NCBI GenBank assembly: GCA_015066395.1
Contig: SVOL01000001.1
Location: 62,001-126,000 of the forward strand
DNA from: Oscillospiraceae bacterium
GTDB taxonomy: Bacteria > Bacillota > Clostridia > Oscillospirales > Acutalibacteraceae
DNA length: 64,000 nt
Reading direction: 5' to 3'
The translations under genes and the position numbers were made by a program. This document shows, piece after piece, positions 8,031 through 16,952 of the stretch; within the stretch, counting starts at the first letter, position 1; the number at the start of each line of letters is the position of its first letter. A model generated the notes under the pieces. It worked only from the letters and a program-made list of their open reading frames with translations. It was not told the origin of the DNA and searched no databases.

Positions 8031-9980
8031 TTACTGAACATTAGCAGCAACGCTGTTGATGGACTCGCAACCAATGTAGTTGTAGGTTGTTACGCCATCG
8101 ATAGTTGCATAGATTGCGAACATAAATGCCTGATCCTCAAGACCGCCAAGATCCCACAAGCAAACCTGATACTGGCTGCCTTCGATAGCGGAAGCTTCAC
8201 CGTAAACAGCTGCCTTGTCAACAGCTACCTTGTAGGTGTAAGCAGAATCCTCTGCCCAGTTAGCGGTGAGGTCGGGAGCGATCTTAGGAACGATAGCAAA
8301 ACCGATTTCATCAGCTGCTTCGATATCAGCTGCGGTCAAAGCACCACGGGCACGGAGACCGGGATAACCCTCGGTACGGATACCGAAAGCTCTGTCAGCT
8401 GCGTAGGTGGGAGCAGCCTTGGTGAAGTTGTAGTAGCCGTTAGCAGCATTAATTACTTCACCGGGGAAGTAGAGGTTGCCGTCGATATCGGTGTAATATG
8501 CTGCGTCTGCAGGAACGGTAACCTTACCGTCAACAAACTCAACAGCAGTGTCACCGAACTTAGCTGCATCTGCTTCATACTCGATAACTACGTCATCAAT
8601 GTAGTAGCTGTATGCCCAAGTAGTAGCAACGCCATCAACAGTACCAACACCGGGAGCAATGTAAAGAGCGAGCTTTGCATTGTTCATATCATCAGTAGCG
8701 GTGAAGGTGTAAGTATAGTTGATCCAAGGAGTGTCATTCTCAGACTTGCGGATGTAGTAAGGAAGCATTGCATCCCAATCGATGTCATCCATAGCGTTCT
8801 GCCACTCTTCAGGGAGCTGCTGAGACCAGTAGGTCTGCTTGAGCGAATCGCCGATCTGGGTACCCATAGTCTGGTTACCGCCGAACGAGTAGTTAGACTT
8901 AACATAAGTAAGTCTCATGTGGTTTCTGTAGTCCATCTTGGCTGCGCCATAATCAGGATACATTTCTTCGAAACCTTCGATAGCGGGACCATCAGTTACA
9001 CGGTCGAAGGTGGTGCCTGCACCGATCTTATATCTGAACGATACAGTGTAGGTTCTGCCTGCTACGAGGTTGAAGCCGTCGGAACGGTCTCTGTCAACAA
9101 CAGCAGCATCAGAGCTACCGAACATAGCGCTACCTCTCCAGCCGTAACCGGAAGCGCCATCATAGAAATGGTAAACAGTGTTGGTAGGATCCTCGGGATC
9201 AGCTACGTATTCCTGCTTTTCAGAAGAGTTGTTCTGAGCAGCCATACCGCCCTTGGCCTCGAAGTCGAGGGTCAAGGTAGCAGGAGTAGTTACGCCGTAG
9301 TCGATAGTACGAACCTTCTCAACAACAACGTCGTCAATGTAAGTAACTGCGGGACCACCAGAGAGAATTCTGATCTTAAGATCGGTACCTGCGAGTTCCT
9401 TGCCGGTGGTGTACTCACCACTCAAGGTGTACCAAGCGGTATCAGCGGTCAAAGCATACTGCTCTTTCCAACCCTGAGCCTCAGGACCAATATTCTGGGT
9501 TGCGCCGAGTTCATACTGCCAGTCAGTGTGGGTGGTAATCTTGTCGTTTGCAGCAACGGGAGTAGATACGTTGCCGTCGCCGGTAGAGAACAAAATCTGA
9601 ATGTTGTCGTTTGCAGTCCACTTGTTAGATGCGCTAAGGTAAGAACCTGCGCCATACTTGTACTTGAAGGACAAGCGATAGACGGTGTCAGCTTCGAGAA
9701 CGAAGGACTCACCGTTTGCATCTGCAACAGTAAGATAAGCGTTAGCACCATACCAGTGAACGGCACCGGTGCTGGTTACCTTTGCTACCTGGTTTGCTGC
9801 ATCCTCGGGGTCTGCAACATACTCAACAGTAGCGCCAACAAGAGTTGTAAATGCAGCGCCGTTCATATCCTGCGAAACCTTAACGGTAGCAGCAGAAACA
9901 GCAACAGCACATGCGGATGCGAGCATCATAACTGCAAGTACAACAGCCATGACTCTCTTAAGGGATTTGCTGAGTTTCAT
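8031..9980 (-). CDS. Secreted protein of unknown function with repeated jelly-roll/CBM-like segments
   Basis: Signal peptide MKLSKSLKRVMAVVLAVMMLASACAVAVSA; repeated V..DV(V)(V/I)E pattern segments (TYIDDVVVEK, YYIDDVVIEY); C-terminal domain shared with 5626..7305. Confidence 0.85.
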   Translation of the reverse strand: MKLSKSLKRVMAVVLAVMMLASACAVAVSAATVKVSQDMNGAAFTTLVGATVEYVADPEDAANQVAKVTSTGAVHWYGANAYLTVADANGESFVLEADTVYRLSFKYKYGAGSYLSASNKWTANDNIQILFSTGDGNVSTPVAANDKITTHTDWQYELGATQNIGPEAQGWKEQYALTADTAWYTLSGEYTTGKELAGTDLKIRILSGGPAVTYIDDVVVEKVRTIDYGVTTPATLTLDFEAKGGMAAQNNSSEKQEYVADPEDPTNTVYHFYDGASGYGWRGSAMFGSSDAAVVDRDRSDGFNLVAGRTYTVSFRYKIGAGTTFDRVTDGPAIEGFEEMYPDYGAAKMDYRNHMRLTYVKSNYSFGGNQTMGTQIGDSLKQTYWSQQLPEEWQNAMDDIDWDAMLPYYIRKSENDTPWINYTYTFTATDDMNNAKLALYIAPGVGTVDGVATTWAYSYYIDDVVIEYEADAAKFGDTAVEFVDGKVTVPADAAYYTDIDGNLYFPGEVINAANGYYNFTKAAPTYAADRAFGIRTEGYPGLRARGALTAADIEAADEIGFAIVPKIAPDLTANWAEDSAYTYKVAVDKAAVYGEASAIEGSQYQVCLWDLGGLEDQAFMFAIYATIDGVTTYNYIGCESINSVAANVQ

Positions 9981-10230
9981 GATAAATTTCTCCTTTCCTA
10001 TTTTTAATAGGATAATTTTGCAAGATTATTATAATCCTCCAAAAAATGTTTGTCAAGCATAAAAACGTCAAATTTAAAAAAATTATTAATTTTAATAAAA
10101 ACTTTTGTGAAAATTAACTAAAGCAACTGCTAACAACTTGTTACAACAGCTTGTCCTATGCGATTTGTGGTGACAACAAAACATCAAGGAGCTAATTCGC
10201 TCTCATAAAACGAGTTTTGAACAGTTTATT

Positions 10231-10449
10231 CGGGCGATTAATAATCGCGCCCCTACGGAAAACAATAATTCCTGCTGCTGTAGGGAAGAGCATCGCTCTC
10301 CCGCATTTGATAATGTCTTTTATCACAGCGGAAGGAACAAGCCCTTGCCATACGGTAATAATTTTGGTGATGTCCTTTTTCTCGCTCGCCTTAACGGTAG
10401 AGCGTTTGATAACGGCGGTCGCGGCCAAAACGCCACGGCGTTTTGGCCG
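10231..10449. repeat. Second intergenic palindromic repeat cluster
   Basis: cgggcgattaataatcgcgcccctac (10231-10256), gtagggaagagcatcgctctcccgc (10280-10304), gcggaaggaacaagcccttgccatacgg (10328-10355), cggccaaaacgcc-ac-ggcgttttggccg (10422-10449). Confidence 0.6.
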
Positions 10450-10681
10450 TGCCGACAACATCCCCTATTATTCGATGGATATTAAGCGCACCGCATTAGT
10501 GGCGGCATCGGTAAATGACGATTGAACACCGTTGTCGGCAAGGCGAAGCCCCAAGGCTTCGCCGACCGCCGCACTGCTCAAAAATTCAAGGCATTTTTGG
10601 TTGACGAATCGTGTGCTATATTATATAATGTATATACACGCTGAAATTCTTCATTTTAAGTTAAGTTGATCGGAGGCAAAA

Positions 10682-11410
10682 ATGGAAACCAACCTTTATG
10701 AAAACTCTATAAAAATCGAAACACCCGTCGAAACGGCAATCCGCTCGATCACAAGAAGTCCGCTCAGCATCATCGCTGCCGCTCTTCTGCTCTTGTGTTC
10801 GGCTGCTTTAGACGTGTTTTCGCTGAACAGTCACGTCACCACTGCCCTGCTTGTTCTCAATCTGGTGGCTGTCTGTGTTTCGGCAGGAGTGAAGAGCATT
10901 TCTTTCAGAAAAGCGATTGCTTTGACCGATTTTATTGTCTTTACGGTGCTTTCGGTCAACAACATAATGCACTTGATCTTCCCTAACAACGATTTTGTTG
11001 TTTTCGCTAAAGGCAGTTTTAAACTTATGCTCCTTCCCGAGGCCGATTTTCTGGGTTCGGGAACAAGTTGTGAAACCGCATTCACACTGTATCTGGCAGT
11101 CTGCTTTTTGTTAAGACTTATAACCGATTCGCATTTGAGATCTGCAACGGTTAAGAATATCCCTGTCCGCGGCGGTCATATTTTCTGCGGTATTTTTATG
11201 GTTGTGCTCTCAGTCAACGCTCTTTATTGCGGATTATCGACTGCTTTAAACGGCATTCCGAAATATTTAATACTGCCCGACCACACTACATATATTATAA
11301 TGTATACCGTCAGTGCAGTGTTTGGCGTTTTGGCAGTTGCTCTCTTGCTCGAAGCAATCGTCTGCTTCAAAAATTTCAGTAAACTAAGGAAAACCGAAAA
11401 TGCTTTTTAA
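10682..11410 (+). CDS. Multi-pass membrane protein, unknown function
   Basis: 242-aa ORF with several hydrophobic segments; RBS cggaggc upstream; overlaps pth start. Confidence 0.7.
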   Translation: METNLYENSIKIETPVETAIRSITRSPLSIIAAALLLLCSAALDVFSLNSHVTTALLVLNLVAVCVSAGVKSISFRKAIALTDFIVFTVLSVNNIMHLIFPNNDFVVFAKGSFKLMLLPEADFLGSGTSCETAFTLYLAVCFLLRLITDSHLRSATVKNIPVRGGHIFCGIFMVVLSVNALYCGLSTALNGIPKYLILPDHTTYIIMYTVSAVFGVLAVALLLEAIVCFKNFSKLRKTENAF

Positions 11411-11987
11411 AAAATCAAAATACGACTTTGTTGTCGTCGGTCTCGGCAACCCCGGCACAAAATACGACAAGACCCGACACAACGTTGGTTTCAGGACACT
11501 TGACCTGTTGATAAAGGATTTGGAGGTCACAAACGAAAAATCCAAGTTTCAGTCGCTTATTCGCGATGCGAAGGTAGGAAGTAAAACCGTTCTTCTCGTC
11601 AAGCCGCAGACATTTATGAACAACTCCGGCTCGGCGGTAAGCGAAATATTACAGTTCTATAAGATCGAGCCGGAAAAGCTCATCGTCATTTCCGACGATG
11701 TCTCAATGGACGAGGGCAGACTAAGGATCCGTGCATCGGGAAGTCACGGCGGTCACAACGGACTGCGTGATATTATCGAGCTGTTAGGCACCGATAAATT
11801 CCCACGAGTTCGAGTCGGTGTCGGTCAGAAACCGCATCCGGATTACGATCTCGCCGATTGGGTATTGGGAAAACCCGACAACGAAGCCAAGCAAAAGATA
11901 GACAAGGCCGAAGAGGACGCCGCGAAAGCCGTTGTGACCGTTGTCACAAAAAATCTTCAGGACGCCATGTCGAAATTCAACCGATAA
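11400..11987 (+). CDS. pth: Peptidyl-tRNA hydrolase
   Basis: VVGLGNPGTKYDKTRHNVGFRTLD, KPQTFMNNSG, SHGGHNGLRDI. Confidence 0.97.
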   Translation: MLFKKSKYDFVVVGLGNPGTKYDKTRHNVGFRTLDLLIKDLEVTNEKSKFQSLIRDAKVGSKTVLLVKPQTFMNNSGSAVSEILQFYKIEPEKLIVISDDVSMDEGRLRIRASGSHGGHNGLRDIIELLGTDKFPRVRVGVGQKPHPDYDLADWVLGKPDNEAKQKIDKAEEDAAKAVVTVVTKNLQDAMSKFNR

Positions 11988-11996
11988 AGGTGTAAA

Positions 11997-14900
11997 ATGC
12001 AAACTACCCACAAATTTATCCGACAGATGCTCCTTGCCACTCCGGAATACGCGGAGCTGACCGATGCCTTTAGATCAGGCAGGTTTCCCGCGGCTATATG
12101 GGGTGCATCGCACATTCACCGTTGCATTCTGTCGGCGGCTCTGAGCATAGACTTTGGCTCAAAGCCACTCATTATCACTCCCGGTGACGCTGAAACCGAA
12201 CGCGTTTTAGAGGATCTTACGGCCTTAGGCGCCGACTGTGCGGTATTCCCTGCAAGGGATTACCTTTTAAGACCCGACATTACTCGCTCGCACGACTGGG
12301 AACACAAAAGATTAGGCACCCTCTCTAAAATTTTAGAGAGGGATTTCGACGTTGTTTTAGCTTCCGCCGATGCAGTTTTGGGTCGAACACTTCCCAAAGA
12401 AACACTGCAAAAACGACTTTTTGAGTTGAAGGTCGGCGACGAATTAGCCCAAACAGAGCTTATCGACCACCTTGTTGCGGCCGGCTTTACACGCTCAGAG
12501 CAGGTCGACGGTGCAGGTCAGTTTTCGGTACGCGGCAGTATCATTGACCTCTTTACTCCCGATCGCAACGACGGCATCCGTATCGACTTTTTCGGCGATG
12601 AGATCGACAGCATCTCGGTCTTTGAAATTGACACGCAACGGCGAACAGAATCGTTGAAATCGGTCAAGATCACTCCTGTTTCGGAAGTCAGTCCCGACGA
12701 TCTCGTCGCGTTCCGCGAGAAACTCTTAGGTCTTACTGAGAACATCAAAACACACGACACACTCAAGAAGCGTATTAAAAAGGATCTTAACCGTCTTGAA
12801 AACGGCGGCAGTCCGTCGCTCGATGCTTATATTGACCTGATCTACTCCGACCGTTCGACGATCTTCGACTATTTGGGTGAAAATTCGCCTGTCTTTATTT
12901 TCGACACCAATGCTGTACTCGAAAAGGCAGAAAACTGCCTTGACCTGCATTTTGAAGAGTTAAAAGCCCTGCTCGAAGAGGGTGTTTTACCTAAAGGTTT
13001 TAAGTCTGTTTATCTCGATCTACCTCTGTTTTCAAAGGAACTTGGTTGTCGAAAAACCGTGTTTTTTGACACGTTTCCTAAGTCACAATACCCCATCGAA
13101 CCAAAGTCCACTTTGAACCTCAATTTCAAGCAATCAAACGGTTTCAGCGGCTCGGCCACGATGCTCGCCGACGATATAAAGAACAGCGGAGCCCGACTCA
13201 CCGTCATTCTGGCAGGCACCGAAAAAGCCGCCAACAACCTTTGCGAAGAACTGTGCGATCTTAAAATCAAGGCGAAATTCGCCGTTGACCCATCTAAAGT
13301 AGGTAAATCGGGTGTTTACGTCACAACAGGACTAATTACCGCAGGTTTTGAACTGCCGTCGGCCAAAGCCTCGGTCATCGTTCACGGCAAAGCGACCGCC
13401 GCAAAACGCAAACGCCGCTTTAAGACCGGCAACGCCGTTGGGTCTTTAGACGAGCTCACCCACGGTGACTACGTTGTCCACGCGACCCACGGAATCGGTG
13501 TTTTTGAGGGTATTCAGCAGATGAAGACCCACGGAATTACAAGAGATTATATAAAGATCCGTTATGCGGGCAAGGATGCCCTTTATGTGCCTGTGACCTC
13601 GCTTGATTTAGTGTCGAAGTATGTCGGAAACAGCGACGATGTCACAGTTAAACTCAACAAATTAGGTTCTCAGGATTGGAATAAAACAAGGGCCAGAGTC
13701 AAGTCAGCCGTCAAGGATATGGCAAAACAGTTGACAGCGTTATACGCTAAACGTATGCAGATAAAGGGCTATGCTTTCAGCCCCGATACCGATATGCAGT
13801 CCGACTTTGAACGCCGATTCGAGTTTGAAGAGACCGACGACCAGCTTCGTTGCGTCGCTGAAATAAAACGCGATATGGAACGCTCAGTTCCTATGGACCG
13901 ACTGCTATGCGGCGATGTTGGTTTCGGCAAGACCGAGGTGGCACTGAGAGCCGCCTTCAAATGCATTGCCGAGGGTAAGCAATGTGCAATTTTAGTGCCG
14001 ACGACCATTCTCGCCTGGCAGCATTACAATACCGCAGTCGAACGTTTTTCAGGCGTAGCCGTCAATGTTGAAATGCTGTCGCGGTTCAGAACTCCGAAAC
14101 AGCAGGAAAAAATAAAGAAAGATCTGATTGCCGGAAATATCGACCTGATAATAGGCACCCACAGTCTCATAGCAAAGGATGTAAAATTCAAGGATCTAGG
14201 GTTGCTTATCGTTGACGAGGAACAGCGTTTCGGCGTTGCTCAAAAGGAAAAATTAAAGGAACGCTTCCCCGATGTCGACGCTTTAACACTTTCGGCAACT
14301 CCTATTCCCAGAACCCTTAATATGGCTCTGTCGGGACTGCGTGATATGTCGTCGATCGAAGAAGCACCGATGAACCGACATCCCGTGCAGACGTATGTTT
14401 TGGAACAGGATAAAGGCATTGTCAATGAGGCCATCAGCCGTGAGCTTCGCCGCGGCGGTCAGGTCTATTACCTGCACAACCGCACCGACAGTATCGACTC
14501 CTGTGCCTTAAAGCTCCAACAGGCTCACCCTGATGCAAAAGTCGGAGTAGCCCACGGCAAATTGGGTGAAGAAGCATTGTCACGAGTCTGGCAGCAGCTG
14601 CTCGAAAAGGAGATCGATATTCTGGTGTGTACCACCATTATCGAAACGGGAGTCGATGTGCCGAACGCCAACACTCTCATCATTGAGGATGCCGACCGTT
14701 TAGGATTGGCACAGTTACACCAGATCCGCGGTCGAGTCGGCCGAAGCCACCGTATGGCCTACGCCTATCTTTTGTTTACAAGAGGTAAGGCTCTTTCCGA
14801 TATTTCGCAAAAGCGGCTTGATGCAATAAGTAAATTCACCGAGTTCGGTTCGGGCTTCAGAATCGCTATGCGAGATCTGGAAATTCGCGGTGCGGGTTCG

Positions 14901-15440
14901 GTTTTAGGCGGCGAACAGCACGGACACTTAGAAGCGGTGGGATACGATATGTATTTAAAACTGTTATCCGACGCCATCGCCGAAGAAAAGGGTGAAGTCC
15001 CCGAAAAGCAGTTGGAGTGTACCGTCGATCTTAAACTCAACGCTCATATTCCCGAACGCTATATTTCTTCTTTGTCACAGCGGCTTTCGGCCTACAGAAG
15101 GATAGCCGCCATAAAAACACATGAGGACGTTTTGGACGTTACCGATGAACTGCTTGACCGTTACGGCGATCTGCCTAAAGCAGTCGAAACACTTATCGAT
15201 GTCTCGTTCCTCAAAAACCGTGCGGCGGCGGCAGGTATAACCGAGATCACCGAGCAGATGGGTATCTTAAAGTTCTATTTAGAAGGACTTAATGACAGGG
15301 TCACGGCTTTGCTCACATCACCGTTACAGCGTCGGGTCATGTTCAACGCCGGCAGCCGTCCGTTCGTCGGCGTAAAACTATTAAAGCAGGAGCCGATACT
15401 TGAGACTTTACGTGCCGTTTTGGACGCAATGCAGCCTTGA
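11997..15440 (+). CDS. mfd: Transcription-repair coupling factor
   Basis: 1147 aa; GDYVVHATHGIGVFEGI, LLCGDVGFGKTEVALRAAF, DEEQRFGV, SATPIPRTLNMALSG, RGRVGRS. Confidence 0.97.
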   Translation: MQTTHKFIRQMLLATPEYAELTDAFRSGRFPAAIWGASHIHRCILSAALSIDFGSKPLIITPGDAETERVLEDLTALGADCAVFPARDYLLRPDITRSHDWEHKRLGTLSKILERDFDVVLASADAVLGRTLPKETLQKRLFELKVGDELAQTELIDHLVAAGFTRSEQVDGAGQFSVRGSIIDLFTPDRNDGIRIDFFGDEIDSISVFEIDTQRRTESLKSVKITPVSEVSPDDLVAFREKLLGLTENIKTHDTLKKRIKKDLNRLENGGSPSLDAYIDLIYSDRSTIFDYLGENSPVFIFDTNAVLEKAENCLDLHFEELKALLEEGVLPKGFKSVYLDLPLFSKELGCRKTVFFDTFPKSQYPIEPKSTLNLNFKQSNGFSGSATMLADDIKNSGARLTVILAGTEKAANNLCEELCDLKIKAKFAVDPSKVGKSGVYVTTGLITAGFELPSAKASVIVHGKATAAKRKRRFKTGNAVGSLDELTHGDYVVHATHGIGVFEGIQQMKTHGITRDYIKIRYAGKDALYVPVTSLDLVSKYVGNSDDVTVKLNKLGSQDWNKTRARVKSAVKDMAKQLTALYAKRMQIKGYAFSPDTDMQSDFERRFEFEETDDQLRCVAEIKRDMERSVPMDRLLCGDVGFGKTEVALRAAFKCIAEGKQCAILVPTTILAWQHYNTAVERFSGVAVNVEMLSRFRTPKQQEKIKKDLIAGNIDLIIGTHSLIAKDVKFKDLGLLIVDEEQRFGVAQKEKLKERFPDVDALTLSATPIPRTLNMALSGLRDMSSIEEAPMNRHPVQTYVLEQDKGIVNEAISRELRRGGQVYYLHNRTDSIDSCALKLQQAHPDAKVGVAHGKLGEEALSRVWQQLLEKEIDILVCTTIIETGVDVPNANTLIIEDADRLGLAQLHQIRGRVGRSHRMAYAYLLFTRGKALSDISQKRLDAISKFTEFGSGFRIAMRDLEIRGAGSVLGGEQHGHLEAVGYDMYLKLLSDAIAEEKGEVPEKQLECTVDLKLNAHIPERYISSLSQRLSAYRRIAAIKTHEDVLDVTDELLDRYGDLPKAVETLIDVSFLKNRAAAAGITEITEQMGILKFYLEGLNDRVTALLTSPLQRRVMFNAGSRPFVGVKLLKQEPILETLRAVLDAMQP
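12319..12342. repeat. Perfect 24-bp palindrome inside mfd
   Basis: ccctctctaaaattttagagaggg reads identically on both strands. Confidence 0.9.
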
Positions 15441-15558
15441 CGCCGAGAATTTACAAACACGTAATAATAAACTTTGTAAAAATGCTGGACTTTTTTAAAA
15501 GTTTATTATATACTTTACTGTGTATCATCGCTCGTTTGAGCAATTAAGGAGTATCTAA

Positions 15559-16833
15559 ATGAAAAAGATCTTTAAACTTTTAAGCCTTACTTTAGCCATC
15601 GTTATGGCTTTAGGCATCTTTGCCGGCTGCCACAAAAAGGGTGAAATTGCCTTTACCATCGGCGATTACAAGTACACTTCTTCAATGTACAGCTGTGCAC
15701 TTTATGACGCCGCGGCCAGCGCAAGATCCGCTATTGCGGCCTACGTTTCCGAGTCCGGCGGCGACACAAGCAAGATTAAATATGAGAATTACAAGTTTGA
15801 CGCCGAGGGTAATGTTACCGCTACCGGTGCCGTTACTTATGAGACCATCGTTAAAAACGAGGCCATCAACACCTTAAAGCGTTTCACCGTTATTCAGGAG
15901 AAAATGGCCGCTGAAAATCTTACCTTGCCTGACGATTACAAAAACGCTGCTGAGATGCAGGCCTATTACTATTGGTACACCGGTTGCGATTACAGCACCT
16001 ATGCAACCTACGGCAGTGCCGTTCTCAACTACTACACACCTTTTGCTAAGGTTTACGAACCTAACGGTGTTCTCTACGAGACCTATAAGCAGTATGTAAC
16101 CTATCAGACGATGTACAGTTACTACTTTGAGCACACCTATGGCGAGGGCGGTTCCAAAGAGGTTCCCGAGGCCACACTTAAAGAGTACCTCACTACCCAC
16201 TATGAGATCGCCGATACCATTCAGTTCTCAAAGCTTGACAGCAGCAGTAAGGAACTTTCGGCCGAAAAGTTAGCTGAGCTCAAGGCTAAGGCTGAGGCTT
16301 ACGCTGACCGCATCAACAAGGGTGAGGATTTTGAGGACGTTTACGAGGAATATCAGGAGGAATTAAAGAAGGAGCAGGAAGCCAACACCAGTTCTTCCGC
16401 TTCGACCACGACCTCTTCCGATGCATCTTCTAATGCTTCGGGCAATGAGTCTTCCACCACCTCAAGTACTACCTCTTCCACCGCTTCCGGCACTACAAGC
16501 TCGGGCGAAGAAGAGTTTACTCCTCCCCAATATGTCGGTCTTTACGGTGACAAGGAGACTGATTACGAGCACGCTTGCTTCGAAACCTTGCACAAGTCCG
16601 ACCTCAATAAAGCGTTCGTTTACGACGATACCGAGAACAAGGCCTATTTCCTCTTAGTTAGACGCGACATTTTGGATGAGGATTATTATTTTGACAACCT
16701 CGAGATCTCCATTCTTTATGACTTAAAGGAAGAGGAGTTTGACGGTGAAGTAAAGACTGCCGCACAGGCTCTCACCGCTGTTGAGGACAAACACGCTACC
16801 AGACCCTTCAAGGTCAAGAATATCAAGATCTGA
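15559..16833 (+). CDS. Putative lipoprotein, foldase/PrsA-like position, with Ser/Thr-rich low-complexity linker
   Basis: Lipobox-like signal LALGIFAGC; SSSASTTTSSDASSNASGNESSTTSSTTSSTASGTTSSGEEE linker; next to mfd. Confidence 0.7.
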   Translation: MKKIFKLLSLTLAIVMALGIFAGCHKKGEIAFTIGDYKYTSSMYSCALYDAAASARSAIAAYVSESGGDTSKIKYENYKFDAEGNVTATGAVTYETIVKNEAINTLKRFTVIQEKMAAENLTLPDDYKNAAEMQAYYYWYTGCDYSTYATYGSAVLNYYTPFAKVYEPNGVLYETYKQYVTYQTMYSYYFEHTYGEGGSKEVPEATLKEYLTTHYEIADTIQFSKLDSSSKELSAEKLAELKAKAEAYADRINKGEDFEDVYEEYQEELKKEQEANTSSSASTTTSSDASSNASGNESSTTSSTTSSTASGTTSSGEEEFTPPQYVGLYGDKETDYEHACFETLHKSDLNKAFVYDDTENKAYFLLVRRDILDEDYYFDNLEISILYDLKEEEFDGEVKTAAQALTAVEDKHATRPFKVKNIKI

Positions 16834-16840
16834 TGATTTT

Positions 16841-16868
16841 TCTCCGGGGTTTTCCCCGGAGAATTTTT
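16841..16868 (+). terminator. Intrinsic terminator
   Basis: ttctccgggg ttt tccccggagaa followed by ttttt. Confidence 0.8.
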
Positions 16869-16952
16869 AATAGTTGCGGCTTTAGTATTTCACTGCAACT
16901 TTTGCAAACAATACCAAAGTACACAGCAGATCCTTATAAAAAGGAGATTTTT

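Noticed and set aside
8919-10007. 362-aa plus-strand ORF
   Set aside because: Antisense to the secreted protein 8031..9980; composition typical of a complementary-strand shadow ORF.
10192-10525. ORFs of 89 and 102 aa in the 10.2-10.5 kb region
   Set aside because: They are composed of intergenic palindromic repeats; unlikely to be translated.
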